Notes: generated from the sequence alone by a model not told the origin. Shown: positions 50,611 to 60,794, counted from the first letter of the stretch. The stretch: 64,000 nucleotides of DNA from an uncultured Bacteroides sp. (GCA_947074275.1 CAMTPA010000003.1:1-64000), one strand, 5' to 3'. Program-made: numbers and translations.

Positions 50611-50708
50611 GATGTGTTTATTAACCATATATCCACCATTTTTGGCGAAAATGTACCGTTGTCCTTGTACGTGATAGGCTATTTTTGCAATCGAGAAAAA
50701 CACAATTA

Positions 50709-52019
50709 ATGATGCTACTCACAATGCGCTACACTTTATTCATTCTCTTTTGGGTATATGCCTTTTCGTTTTGCCAAGCTCAACATTTGGTAGAAGTGGA
50801 CAAGGGATATAGTGAAACCTCGGTAAACACAGCCGTGTTTCGCAACAATGCGCTGGCCACTCACAACAATCGGCAATACATCTGCTACTACAATCACGAA
50901 GGCTATTTGATGGTAGGCAAACGAGAGCTGGGTACAAGCGAATGGACTTTGCAACGCACCCCTTACAAAGGAAATGTGAGCGATGCCCACAACGTGGCTT
51001 GCCTCACGGTAGATCGTGATGGGTACATTCATCTCGCCTTCGACCACCACGGACATCCGCTCAACTACTGCAAAAGCATAGCACCCCATTCGCTACAAAT
51101 GGGCGATAAAATAAGTATGGTAGGCGATGATGAACACAATGTAACCTATCCAGAGTTTTACACGCTGAGCAATGGAAATTTGCTATTTGCTTATCGCTCC
51201 GGCTCTTCGGGACGTGGCAACTTGGTGCTCAATAGGTATGATACATCAACGCAGCAATGGAACCGAATGCACAGCGTGCTTATAGATGGCGAGAACGAAC
51301 GAAATGCCTATTGGCAGATTTACGTAGATGCACAAGGAGCGATACACCTGTCGTGGGTGTGGCGCGAAACGTGGATGGTAGAAACCAACCACGACCTCTG
51401 CTATGCACGCTCTTCGGACAATGGCGAAACGTGGCACAAAGCAAATGGTGAACCCTACACGCTACCCATCACTCAAACCAATGCCGAATATGCCTGTATC
51501 ATACCCCAAGAAAGCGAACTGATAAACCAAACCAGTATGAGTGCCGATGAGAATGGAAATCCTTACATCGCTACCTATTGGCGCAGTCTCGATAGCGATG
51601 TACCTCAATATCGCTTGGTGTGGCACGATGGAGAAGCGTGGCACAACTGCCAAGTGGGGGAACGCACCACTCCTTTTTCGCTGAAAGGAGGAGGAACGAA
51701 ACGAATCCCCATTGCACGCCCTCGAATTGTAGCCGATAAAAATGCGGTGTATTATATGTTTCGCGATGAAGAGCAAGGAAGTAAAGTGTCGATGGCTTAT
51801 GCGGTATTCGCTGATATGAACACGTGGAAAAACATTCATTTAACTCACTTTGCGGTGGATGCGTGGGAACCGATGCACGATGCTGACCTGTGGAAACAAA
51901 AGCAGATGCTACATTTGTTTGTACAAAATAGCGGACAAGGTGACGGAGAAACAACTGAGGTGAAAACACCCCAGCCGATATATGTATTAGAAGTTGATTT
52001 AAACACATTATTCAAATAG
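50709..52019 (+). CDS. BNR_4 repeat (seven-bladed propeller) secreted protein; possible polysaccharide lyase or rhamnosidase
   Basis: HNVACLTVDRDGYIHLAFDHHGHPLNYCKS; NVTYPEFYTLSNGNLLFAYRSGSSGRGNLVLNRYD; VDAQGAIHLSWVWRET. Confidence 0.8.
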   Translation: MMLLTMRYTLFILFWVYAFSFCQAQHLVEVDKGYSETSVNTAVFRNNALATHNNRQYICYYNHEGYLMVGKRELGTSEWTLQRTPYKGNVSDAHNVACLTVDRDGYIHLAFDHHGHPLNYCKSIAPHSLQMGDKISMVGDDEHNVTYPEFYTLSNGNLLFAYRSGSSGRGNLVLNRYDTSTQQWNRMHSVLIDGENERNAYWQIYVDAQGAIHLSWVWRETWMVETNHDLCYARSSDNGETWHKANGEPYTLPITQTNAEYACIIPQESELINQTSMSADENGNPYIATYWRSLDSDVPQYRLVWHDGEAWHNCQVGERTTPFSLKGGGTKRIPIARPRIVADKNAVYYMFRDEEQGSKVSMAYAVFADMNTWKNIHLTHFAVDAWEPMHDADLWKQKQMLHLFVQNSGQGDGETTEVKTPQPIYVLEVDLNTLFK

Positions 52020-52022
52020 CAT

Positions 52023-53156
52023 ATGAAAAAGATATACTGTATGACCGCAGCAGTGCTGCTAATCGTGCTTGCTGGTTGCAAAAACCACCAAAACTCACAA
52101 GCCGGCGAGGTGGTAGGCGTGATTCGCAAGGTAAATGACTACTGGCAAAACAACAACCCTCATCACGGACGATCGTTTTGGGATAATGCTGCCTATCACA
52201 CTGGCAATATGGAGGCCTATTTTTTGACCGAAGACCCTGCATACCTGAAATATTCGGAAGAGTGGGCAAAACACAACGAATGGAAAGGGGCGAAATCGGA
52301 TGATAAAGAGAACTGGAAATACAGTTACGGGGAGAGTGATGAATACGTGCTTTTTGGCGATTATCAAATTTGTTTTCAAACCTATGCCGACCTCTACAAC
52401 ATTGCTCCCGATGAGGCGAAGATAGCTCGTGCAAGAGAGGTGATGGAGCACCAGATGGCAACACCCAACAACGATTACTGGTGGTGGGCAGATGGGCTTT
52501 ATATGGTGATGCCTGTAATGACTAAGATGTATAACATTACACAAAATCCGCTCTATCTTGAAAAGCTCAATGAGTATCTTCTCTATGCCGATAGCATTAT
52601 GTACGACGAAGAGGTGGGGCTATACTATCGCGATGGAAAATACGTCTACCCAAAACACACCACCGTCAACGGGAAGAAAGATTTTTGGGCACGTGGCGAT
52701 GGCTGGGTGTTGGCAGGCTTGGCAAAGGTGATAAAAGACCTCCCCGTGGATGCTCCCTATCGAGATAGATACATCGACCGTTTTCGCACAATGGCAAAAG
52801 CAGTGGCAAACAGCCAGCAAAGCGAAGGCTACTGGACGCGTAGTATGCTCGACCCCGAACACGCACCGGGACCCGAAACCAGTGGCACCGCATTCTTCAC
52901 CTATGGATTGCAATGGGGGGTGAACAACAACTTGCTTAGCGAAACCGAATATCAACCTGTGATAGACCGGGCATGGGGATACTTGACACAAACGGCGTTG
53001 CAGCCCGATGGCAAGGTGGGTTATGTGCAACCCATTGGAGAGAAAGCCATTCCCGGACAGATTGTCGATGCCAATTCTACTTCCAATTTTGGGGTAGGTG
53101 CATTTTTGCTGGCCGCCTGCGAACGTGTAAATTACTTGAAGGGCACTAAAAAATAG
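52023..53156 (+). CDS. Glycoside hydrolase family 105 (unsaturated glucuronyl/rhamnogalacturonyl hydrolase-like) lipoprotein
   Basis: AAVLLIVLAGCKNHQ; WWWADGLYMVMPVMTKMYNIT; DFWARGDGWVLAGLAKVIKDLP; GPETSGTAFFTYGLQWGVNN. Confidence 0.9.
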   Translation: MKKIYCMTAAVLLIVLAGCKNHQNSQAGEVVGVIRKVNDYWQNNNPHHGRSFWDNAAYHTGNMEAYFLTEDPAYLKYSEEWAKHNEWKGAKSDDKENWKYSYGESDEYVLFGDYQICFQTYADLYNIAPDEAKIARAREVMEHQMATPNNDYWWWADGLYMVMPVMTKMYNITQNPLYLEKLNEYLLYADSIMYDEEVGLYYRDGKYVYPKHTTVNGKKDFWARGDGWVLAGLAKVIKDLPVDAPYRDRYIDRFRTMAKAVANSQQSEGYWTRSMLDPEHAPGPETSGTAFFTYGLQWGVNNNLLSETEYQPVIDRAWGYLTQTALQPDGKVGYVQPIGEKAIPGQIVDANSTSNFGVGAFLLAACERVNYLKGTKK

Positions 53157-53210
53157 CTTTTTCTTTTTAGGTTGACGGATCAATCGTTATTTTTGTGGAT
53201 AAATAATGCT

Positions 53211-53254
53211 GGCTGTGAAAATATCTTTCAGGATAAGAGGGTATTTTCGCAGCC
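53211..53254. terminator. 13-bp stem-loop between GH105 and the following gene
   Basis: GGCTGTGAAAATA ... TATTTTCGCAGCC with one G-U pair. Confidence 0.6.
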
Positions 53255-53321
53255 AAATTTCTGTTTGCGTCAAACAAAATAAAAATACTGAGTGTTACAA
53301 CTCTAAAAATGAAATGAAGAT

Positions 53322-55079
53322 ATGACGGAATGGTGGCTCATAATATCTGTATCGGCAACTGTTGTTCTAACGCTAATTGTTTACCAATTTATCCCAAGCA
53401 AATGGCTTGTGGGGCAAAATGGTAAATCTTCGGCGAGGGGCGGACAGCAATCTAAAGATGTGGACTCGGTAGATGAAAAAACAATTAAGGCACTGATAAT
53501 ATGCGTACTAAAATCCTTAAACTGCAATTATCAAACTGACAAGGAAGGCAATCTAATCTTTGAATACCAAGCTTCAAAGTTTCGCATTATCTACTATCCC
53601 AATAGAGCTATTATAGATATTTACTATCTCTATTTTTATACTACCGCTTTCGACCACTTGGGAGCAATGCGCTTTTTGTGCAACGACCTCAACACCCAAT
53701 CTAAAATAGCCAAATACTTTTATTCGATAGACGAAAAGAACAATGAAGTGGATGTGCATTGTTCCACTCACTTTGTGTTTGTAAATGATGTAGAGTATGT
53801 TAAATCGGTGTTTAAGCACCTGTTAAATGATTTGTTTATCGGGCAGCGCAACTTTTTGAGTGCAGCCAAAGAGATTGAAGAACAACAAAAACAAAGTCAG
53901 ACCATTGATGATGCAGAGGTGGATGACTACAAAACCGAACGCGAACTCTTTTTATTGCGTGAGCAAGAAATGATGCTGCACGCAGAGAATCTCCATTTTA
54001 GAGGAAATGAGGAAGAGGCATTGACATTGGGAAACCTGTTGATAAAAGCTTTTAGCTTGAGTGATGTCCAATTTGTCAGTCTGCTTGTTTGGGATGAGGC
54101 TCGGCAAGAGATAGAAGATAGTGAAGAGATAGCACGCTTCAACGTGATTGAGGCACTGATAGACACAACACTCCCTAAGCAAGCTTTTTTTAAGAAAGAA
54201 GAAGTGGTGCTCATCGTGAAGTACAAGAACCCCAAATTGGCTAAGGTGAAAAGATGCCAACAGCTGATGATAAACCTCAAAAGCGAAGGAGAAACCGATG
54301 AATCACTCTATGTTCGGGTCACGGCTTGTGCCATTCCGTGTAGCATTAGCAAAAACGTGGCGTTCAACTCTACCAACACCGAGTCGGTACACTCTTCGTT
54401 TTTAGTAGCATTTGATAAAATGTCGGTCGAAAACAAGCTTGCCAAACTAAAATATATGTGGGAAGATGCGGTGGAGAAATCCGAAAATGGCAAACAAGAA
54501 GAGTTGAGCGAAGAGCAGCGATTGATATTAGATTGCACAAATGAAAGTGTGGCCTACGACCTCTATTTTGGGAAATATTGCTTCCTGAACAAGCGATACT
54601 ATGAGGCTCTGTTTTACTTAGAAAACGCTTATGCGTTCTTGAGCCAATCGTACCACTCGCTCAATGGATATGGTAGAAACAAGTTTCTCAGCATTTGCTA
54701 TTACATTGGTTTTTGCTATACTGAGTTGAAACTCTACAAACAAGCCTATTATTATCTGAGCATCATCACCAATGAAGATAACTACCTTTTCTTACAAGAA
54801 TATATCAATTGTATGACCAATATGAACGATTTTCGTGCTATCTACTGCATTCGCAACTTGATAGAGCGTATCAATCAGCAGATAGAGGCAAGCGAAGAGG
54901 ATCTGTCGGATGATTTTGTGTTCTTCGTCAATTTCATAAAGCGTCGTCACGCATTTGTACTCATCAATATTCGTCAGTTCGAAGAGGCAGAATCGCTACT
55001 CAAAGAGATGCTCGAAGAGCCTGCCAATAAGGACTTTGCGCTCAACGAGCTGGCCTACTTGCAGCGCATTCGCGAATAA
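53322..55079 (+). CDS. Hypothetical protein: N-terminal TM, YbjN-like middle segment, possible TPR-like C-terminal half
   Basis: 585 aa; one TM (WWLIISVSATVVLTLIVYQFIP); KALIICVLKSLNCNYQTDKEGNLIFEYQASKFRIIY; repetitive helical C-terminus (YDLYFGKYCFLNKRYYEALFYLENAYAFL). No recognised family. Confidence 0.75.
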   Translation: MTEWWLIISVSATVVLTLIVYQFIPSKWLVGQNGKSSARGGQQSKDVDSVDEKTIKALIICVLKSLNCNYQTDKEGNLIFEYQASKFRIIYYPNRAIIDIYYLYFYTTAFDHLGAMRFLCNDLNTQSKIAKYFYSIDEKNNEVDVHCSTHFVFVNDVEYVKSVFKHLLNDLFIGQRNFLSAAKEIEEQQKQSQTIDDAEVDDYKTERELFLLREQEMMLHAENLHFRGNEEEALTLGNLLIKAFSLSDVQFVSLLVWDEARQEIEDSEEIARFNVIEALIDTTLPKQAFFKKEEVVLIVKYKNPKLAKVKRCQQLMINLKSEGETDESLYVRVTACAIPCSISKNVAFNSTNTESVHSSFLVAFDKMSVENKLAKLKYMWEDAVEKSENGKQEELSEEQRLILDCTNESVAYDLYFGKYCFLNKRYYEALFYLENAYAFLSQSYHSLNGYGRNKFLSICYYIGFCYTELKLYKQAYYYLSIITNEDNYLFLQEYINCMTNMNDFRAIYCIRNLIERINQQIEASEEDLSDDFVFFVNFIKRRHAFVLINIRQFEEAESLLKEMLEEPANKDFALNELAYLQRIRE

Positions 55080-55099
55080 CCCAAAACAACAACCAACCA

Positions 55100-55765
55100 A
55101 TGAAACACGTTTTTACTATTATCGCTTTTCTTTTCTCGTTCTATTTGTCGGCGCAACAAATCTCTATTCACGCACGCTTGGAGGCGATGGGACTGAAAAA
55201 CATTGCTGTCGCAGATAGCTCCATTGTGATAGATTTAATGTATGCGAAAGCTGACAACTTTACAGGTGTGGTGCTTTATGACGACTTGACGGAGGGTTAT
55301 TTGCATCCTCACGCATTGCAAGGAGTGCTCAAAGCGCAGCGTATGCTTCAGGCATTGCATCCTCAATACAAGCTTATTGTTTACGATGCAGCTCGCCCTA
55401 TGTCGGCGCAGCAGAAGATGTGGAGTGTGGTGAGAGGAACACCTTTGCGCATATACGTGTCCAATCCAGCCAATGGTGGCGGATTGCACAACTATGGTTT
55501 GGCGGTGGATGTGAGTATTCTTGATGGATGTGGGCGGCCGCTCGATATGGGCACAGAGGTCGATTATTTAGGCGATGAGGCACATATCACCCACGAAGCC
55601 GAGTTGATGGATAGTGGTGTGTTGTCGGCAAGGGCGGTCTTAAACCGTCAGTTGTTGCGCAGCGTGATGCGAAAAGCTGGATTCACTCCGCTGCATAACG
55701 AATGGTGGCACTTTAATTGGTGTAGCCGAAAAGAGGCGGTGGCAAACTATCCCGTCATTCCTTGA
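55100..55765 (+). CDS. M15 family D-Ala-D-Ala dipeptidase (VanX/DdpX-like), secreted
   Basis: YDAARPMSAQQKMW; GGGLHNYGLAVDVSILDGCGRPLDMGTEVDYLG; HNEWWHFNW zinc-site motif. Confidence 0.9.
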   Translation: MKHVFTIIAFLFSFYLSAQQISIHARLEAMGLKNIAVADSSIVIDLMYAKADNFTGVVLYDDLTEGYLHPHALQGVLKAQRMLQALHPQYKLIVYDAARPMSAQQKMWSVVRGTPLRIYVSNPANGGGLHNYGLAVDVSILDGCGRPLDMGTEVDYLGDEAHITHEAELMDSGVLSARAVLNRQLLRSVMRKAGFTPLHNEWWHFNWCSRKEAVANYPVIP

Positions 55766-56066
55766 TAAATAACCCCAGCCATACAGCATCTTCCGAAACG
55801 GACTCTACACGGTGTTGCAGATGGGGTGGAATCAGTAGCGTATCGCCTGCTTTCATCTCAGTTGTCAATCCGTCTTTGTACACCAATGTGGCAGAGCCTT
55901 TTATCAATGCTACCCATTCGGTTTCATCCTGATCGTACCATTCGCCTTGTGGAGTGGGGTGACCAAAAGAGACGATTCGCTCTAACTTGATATGTGTGTT
56001 AGATAATAACTCTTCAAACTGTTCTGCATCAGCAGACAAACCTTTTATGTCAAACAAATTACCCAT
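55755..56066 (-). CDS. Cupin domain protein
   Basis: RIVSFGHPTPQGEWYDQDETEWVALIKGSATLVYKDGLTTEMKAGDTLLIPPHLQHRVES. Confidence 0.9.
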   Translation of the reverse strand: MGNLFDIKGLSADAEQFEELLSNTHIKLERIVSFGHPTPQGEWYDQDETEWVALIKGSATLVYKDGLTTEMKAGDTLLIPPHLQHRVESVSEDAVWLGLFIKE

Positions 56067-56156
56067 AATGTATCCGTTTTAGCCTTAACGGGCACAAATA
56101 TACATTTTAATTTGATTTTTATACTCTATGCGATAAGTAGAGAAAAAGAAAGTAAC

Positions 56157-56164
56157 TATATTTG
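56157..56164 (+). promoter_or_regulatory. Bacteroidetes -7 element upstream of TonB-like gene
   Basis: TATATTTG matching TAnnTTTG, 27 nt before the ATG. Confidence 0.5.
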
Positions 56165-56190
56165 TTTGTACTCAAAATCGATATTTACTT

Positions 56191-56595
56191 ATGAAACACC
56201 TGATTACTATTTTTATGCTCCTATTTGCAGGGGCTACCATTCAGTGCTACGCACATCAGTCACATCACTGCTCACAAGATTCTGTTCCCAAGAAGGGTCG
56301 GGTTATGCCCGAATTTCCCGGAGGACCGAAAGCGATGATGGAATACCTCGTTGTTTATGTGTCGGCCGATACTCACGGCGGAGGAATCCGAGGTCGGGTT
56401 GTTATTGAATGTATGATTCAACCCGATGGCAGTGTGAGCGATGTAAAGGTGATACGCAAAGTAGACCCACGTGTGGATGCCGAGGCGGTGAAGCTGGTAG
56501 AGAATATGCCTCGATGGTCACCGGCTATGAAAGATGGACAAGCGGTAGCGATGCCCTACACGTTGCCCGTTATGATTCGTGAAAAACGTGATTGA
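56191..56595 (+). CDS. TonB C-terminal domain (energy transducer-like) secreted protein
   Basis: MPEFPGGPKAMMEYL; GRVVIECMIQPDGSVSDVKVIRKVDPRVDAEAVKLVENMPRWSPAMKDGQAVAMPYTLPVMI. Confidence 0.88.
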   Translation: MKHLITIFMLLFAGATIQCYAHQSHHCSQDSVPKKGRVMPEFPGGPKAMMEYLVVYVSADTHGGGIRGRVVIECMIQPDGSVSDVKVIRKVDPRVDAEAVKLVENMPRWSPAMKDGQAVAMPYTLPVMIREKRD

Positions 56596-56614
56596 ACCTT
56601 GACGCTATAACGAG

Positions 56615-56824
56615 ATGACCGAAGAGGAAGAAGAGATGCTCTATCGAGAAATGAACCCCGAAGATGAGTTCTATATGGGCGATTCGCCACGCGATGAAGA
56701 AGAGCTAATAAAGGTGCTGATTACAGAAGAGGACATAAAACAAACTCGCTTTGCCATAGGTTGCGTGGCGGTGGCCTCGTTGTTGTTTCTTATTGGCTGC
56801 TTTCTATTGGGTTTATTTTGGTAA
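56615..56824 (+). CDS. Small membrane protein, acidic N-terminus plus one TM, unknown
   Basis: 69 aa MTEEEEEMLYREMNPEDEFYMGDSPRDEEELIKVLITEEDIKQTRFAIGCVAVASLLFLIGCFLLGLFW; sits in a tight + strand run. Confidence 0.6.
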   Translation: MTEEEEEMLYREMNPEDEFYMGDSPRDEEELIKVLITEEDIKQTRFAIGCVAVASLLFLIGCFLLGLFW

Positions 56825-56845
56825 TTGATACAATCTGTTGATACA

Positions 56846-57991
56846 ATGAAAAAGATCATTCTTGCTTTCGATTCATTCAAAGGGTCGGCTTCATCATTGG
56901 AGATAAGTGAGGTGGCGCAGCAAGCCATTTGTAGCGAAATGCCTACTTGCAAGGTGGTTTCGCTCCCCATAGCCGATGGAGGCGAGGGAACAATGCAAGC
57001 CATTTGCTCGGCACTACAAACCACGGAAATAGCGTGCCACGCCCACGACCCATTGATGAACCCAATCGAAACAACTTATCGCATCACTGCCGATGGCACT
57101 ACGGCCATACTCGAAATGGCTGCTACGAGCGGTCTGCCACTTCTTCCTTCCGAACTCAGAACCCCACTCTACACATCTACCTACGGCACGGGCGAGGTGG
57201 TGAGAGATGCTTTGCAGCGTGGATGTCGTCGTTTTATATTGGGGCTGGGCGGTAGTGCCACCAACGATGCGGGCACAGGAATGCTATCTGCACTCGGTGT
57301 TCGTTTTCTCGACAAATGTGGCAATGCGCTGCAACCGTGTGGCAAAAACCTCATCAAGGTTGATGCAATAGACGATACGCAAATAAACACCGCATTGTGT
57401 CGAAGCACATTTACTCTGATATGCGATGTGAACAATCCTTTTTATGGAGCCGATGGTGCTGCTTTTGTCTTTGCACCTCAAAAAGGAGCTTCGCCTGCCG
57501 ATGTGTTGACGCTTGACGCTGGGTTGCGACACTATGCACATACGTTGAAACTGCAAAAAGGGGTGGATGTTTCGGCAATGGCTGGAGCTGGAGCGGCTGG
57601 AGGTATGGGAGGCGGTTTGATTCCTTTCCTGCAAGCTCAATTGAAACCGGGCATAGAAACGATTTTAGAACTTCTCAACTACCGTGAGGCATTGCAAGGA
57701 GCCGATTTGGTGATTACGGGCGAAGGGCATATTGACGCACAAACCACAATGGGAAAAGCGTTGGGAGGAGTATTGAAAATAGCCAAAGAGTATCAAGTAC
57801 CTGTTGTGGCGCTGGGCGGCGGTGTAGAGCACGTGCATCAACTCAATGAGTTGGGTTTTACTGCGGTGCTGTCTATACAAGCTTCGCCCGTTGATTTGTC
57901 GCAAGCAATGGACAAAACCTACACGCTGGCTAACTTGGAACGCACCGTGAAACAAGTGGTGCGCATTGTCAACCAGTTTTCACCCCAATAA
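56846..57991 (+). CDS. Glycerate kinase
   Basis: MKKIILAFDSFKGSASSLEISEVAQQAI; ADGGEGTMQAI; GLGGSATNDAGTGMLSALGVRFLD; ADLVITGEGHIDAQTTMGKALGGVLKIAK. Confidence 0.95.
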   Translation: MKKIILAFDSFKGSASSLEISEVAQQAICSEMPTCKVVSLPIADGGEGTMQAICSALQTTEIACHAHDPLMNPIETTYRITADGTTAILEMAATSGLPLLPSELRTPLYTSTYGTGEVVRDALQRGCRRFILGLGGSATNDAGTGMLSALGVRFLDKCGNALQPCGKNLIKVDAIDDTQINTALCRSTFTLICDVNNPFYGADGAAFVFAPQKGASPADVLTLDAGLRHYAHTLKLQKGVDVSAMAGAGAAGGMGGGLIPFLQAQLKPGIETILELLNYREALQGADLVITGEGHIDAQTTMGKALGGVLKIAKEYQVPVVALGGGVEHVHQLNELGFTAVLSIQASPVDLSQAMDKTYTLANLERTVKQVVRIVNQFSPQ

Positions 57992-59101
57992 CTTATACAC
58001 CCCTCCTGCAAGGGCACGAATCACCCCTTTCATCTCCATTTCAAACAGCAAGGCAGTCATTTTGTGTATGGGTATATCCGCTTCCACCACTAATGTGTTT
58101 ATCTGTTGGTCGCCTTGTTTTCCAAGAATCTCTACAATGCGCTGTTCTTCCTCCGAAAGGTCTACAAAGAGCTTGCGTTGCACGATTGCTGTTTTCTTTG
58201 GTTGGGCTGTGTCGTTCCATCTCATTGCTTGTACAAAATCATCAGCACCAAGCAGCAGCGAAGCTTTGTTGTCACGAATTAACTGGTTGCATCCCAATGA
58301 CAGCTCATCGCCTGCACGTCCGGGAAAAGCAAAACAATCTCTGCTGTAACTCTGGGCTATTTCGGCTGTGATGAGCGAACCTCCTTTGGCAGCCGACTCC
58401 ACTACAATTGTAGCATCGGCGATGCCGGCCACAATTCGATTGCGGCGCACAAAATTGTGTCGGTCGGGATTGGTTTCACTCAAAAACTCGGTAAGTAGTC
58501 CACCCTCTCGAAGCATTTGCACGGCGGTGTTGCGGTGTGTAGATGGATAGATGCGGTCGAGTCCGTGAGCCAGCACGCCTACCGTAGGCAGTTGATGCTG
58601 CAATGCGGCTCGGTGTGCGTTGATGTCGATGCCAAAAGCCAATCCACTGACGATAAGGGTGTCGGGGCATAAGGCTTGCAAGTCGCGCACAAAGCTATCG
58701 CAAAGCTCACGCCCGTAGTCGGTGGCGTGGCGAGTGCCTACGATGCTAACCACACGCAGCGCATTCAAATTTGCCTCCCCTTTGAAGAAAAGCACCGAAG
58801 GGGCATCGTCGCATTCGCGTAGTCGAGAAGGAAATGTTTCGTCGGTCAGGGTGAGGCAGGTGATGTTATTCTTTTCGATGAAAGCGTATTCGCATTGGGC
58901 ACGCTCCCAAGCATCGGGACAATGCAGGGCAGATACAATCTTTTCGCCAACACCGTGTAGCAGACGGGGTAGCTCCGTACGCTGTTCAAACACAGCCACG
59001 GCACTTCCCATTCCCTCTATTAATCGTTTTGCTCCCGTAGACCCTATGCCTGGCACTAAGTTGAGTGCCATTGCGGCAATGCACTCTTGGCTATTGTTCA
59101 T
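57980..59101 (-). CDS. dprA: DNA-processing protein DprA
   Basis: VSIVGTRHATDYGRELCDSFVRDL; IVSGLAFGIDINAHRAAL; VLAHGLDRIYPSTHRNTAVQML; FVRRNRIVAGIADATIVVESAAKGGSLITAEIA. Confidence 0.95.
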   Translation of the reverse strand: MNNSQECIAAMALNLVPGIGSTGAKRLIEGMGSAVAVFEQRTELPRLLHGVGEKIVSALHCPDAWERAQCEYAFIEKNNITCLTLTDETFPSRLRECDDAPSVLFFKGEANLNALRVVSIVGTRHATDYGRELCDSFVRDLQALCPDTLIVSGLAFGIDINAHRAALQHQLPTVGVLAHGLDRIYPSTHRNTAVQMLREGGLLTEFLSETNPDRHNFVRRNRIVAGIADATIVVESAAKGGSLITAEIAQSYSRDCFAFPGRAGDELSLGCNQLIRDNKASLLLGADDFVQAMRWNDTAQPKKTAIVQRKLFVDLSEEEQRIVEILGKQGDQQINTLVVEADIPIHKMTALLFEMEMKGVIRALAGGVYKLLG

Positions 59102-59504
59102 TATCGAGGTATTGACTTAGCAGGCTGTCGAATAAGTCGCTGGTGCTCAGTCTGCCATTTACCACGCATACCGCCTCCACTACTCCTTTTACTACCACTT
59201 TTTCATCCGCTTTTCGGAAAATATCTTGGTAGAACACATACTTGATTCCCTCTTTTTTAAGGTACAAGCGAGACACAAATTCGTCACCACTTTTCAGTGG
59301 AGTTTTGAATGCCATATTAATGCGTGCCACCACAGGGTCGATGCCTTGTTGATGCAGTGCTGCAAAATCGCCCCCCACCGAAGCCAAAAACTCGTGTCGG
59401 GTATGCTCTAAGTAGTGTTGGTAGTTGGCATTGTTCACAATGCCTTGCAGGTCGCATTCATAATCGCGCACCTTTAGTGTTAGTTCATAGATGTATTTTG
59501 CCAT
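59091..59504 (-). CDS. Acyl-CoA thioesterase, 4HBT hotdog fold
   Basis: YELTLKVRDYECDLQGIVNNANYQHYLEHTRHEFLASVG. Confidence 0.9.
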   Translation of the reverse strand: MAKYIYELTLKVRDYECDLQGIVNNANYQHYLEHTRHEFLASVGGDFAALHQQGIDPVVARINMAFKTPLKSGDEFVSRLYLKKEGIKYVFYQDIFRKADEKVVVKGVVEAVCVVNGRLSTSDLFDSLLSQYLDNEQ

Positions 59505-59519
59505 ATTATTAAAAAGTTT

Positions 59520-60794
59520 TTATCTTTCTTTTCCGCCTTTAAAAGCCTTTAGTTCTTCGGTAGAAACCAATTTATAGAGCTTGTCGCTGGGGCGCACTTT
59601 GTCCATCACCTTAAACGAGCATCGTTCTCCTTTTTGGGCCACTTCCACCGGTTTCAGGTCTACCCGAATCTCTTCTACGGTGCTAAATACAGCTCCTGTT
59701 GTAGGGCCTGTAATCAATATCTTCTCACCCACACGCAGTTCGGCTGCTTCTATCAAAAATTCAGCCACGTGTATGTTTCCGAAGTAGCGGATGCCCTTAC
59801 CTACATAAATCTTGCGTTCGGTAGCTTCCGATCCGTAGTTGGCACTCCACTCGCCAAGACGCTGCCCCAAGTAGTAGCCATCCCAAAAGCCTCGGTTGAA
59901 CACCGTCTTTAGTCGCTCGTCCCACTCCGCCACTCTCTCGTTAGTAAACTCTTCTGCCATATATGCCTTGATAGCCTCTTTGTAGCACTCCACTACGGTG
60001 CGCACATATTCGGGTCCACGAGCACGGCCTTCAATCTTGAATACACGCACGCCAGCATCAATCATCTTATTCATAAAATGAATCGTCTTGAGGTCTTTGG
60101 GCGACATAATGTATTGGTTATCTACCTCTAATTCAATATCGGTTTCTTTGTCTTTTACGCTGTACGAGCGACGGCAAATTTGTGTACACGAACCGCGATT
60201 GGCCGATGTGTTCATCTCGTGAAGCGATAAGTAGCATTTACCCGAAACGGCCATACAAAGAGCACCGTGACAGAACATCTCAATACGTACCTGCTCACCA
60301 CTTGGGCCGCAAATGTTTTCTTTGCAAATGCAACGATAAATCTCTGCTACCTGTTCCAGATTCAGTTCACGAGCCAATACCACCACATCGGCAAAGTTGG
60401 CATAAAACTTCAATGCCTCCACGTTGGATATGTTGAGCTGTGTGCTCAGATGCACCTCTTGCCCAATGCTTCGTGCGTAGCTCATCACCGCCACGTCGGC
60501 CGCTATCACCGCCGATATACCTGCTTGCTTGGCAGCGTCCACAATCACTTTCATCAGTTCGATGTCGTTGTCGTAGATAATGGTGTTCACGGTGAGATAG
60601 CTCTTCATTCCGTGTTCATCGCAAGTGGCAGCTATTTCGTGCAAATCGTCTATGGTAAACGTGTTGGCAGAGCGTGCGCGCATATTGAGGTTTTCTATAC
60701 CAAAGTAGATGGAGTCTGCTCCTCCTTGTATAGCGGCTGCGAGCGATTCGCGCGAACCAACGGGAGCCATTATTTCAAAGTCTTGTAAACGCAT
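59520..60794 (-). CDS. Peptidase U32 family protein
   Basis: FEIMAPVGSRESLAAAIQGGADSIYFGIENLNMRARSANTF; VRIEMFCHGALCMAVSGKCYLSLHEMNTSANRGSCTQICRRSY. Confidence 0.94.
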   Translation of the reverse strand: MRLQDFEIMAPVGSRESLAAAIQGGADSIYFGIENLNMRARSANTFTIDDLHEIAATCDEHGMKSYLTVNTIIYDNDIELMKVIVDAAKQAGISAVIAADVAVMSYARSIGQEVHLSTQLNISNVEALKFYANFADVVVLARELNLEQVAEIYRCICKENICGPSGEQVRIEMFCHGALCMAVSGKCYLSLHEMNTSANRGSCTQICRRSYSVKDKETDIELEVDNQYIMSPKDLKTIHFMNKMIDAGVRVFKIEGRARGPEYVRTVVECYKEAIKAYMAEEFTNERVAEWDERLKTVFNRGFWDGYYLGQRLGEWSANYGSEATERKIYVGKGIRYFGNIHVAEFLIEAAELRVGEKILITGPTTGAVFSTVEEIRVDLKPVEVAQKGERCSFKVMDKVRPSDKLYKLVSTEELKAFKGGKER

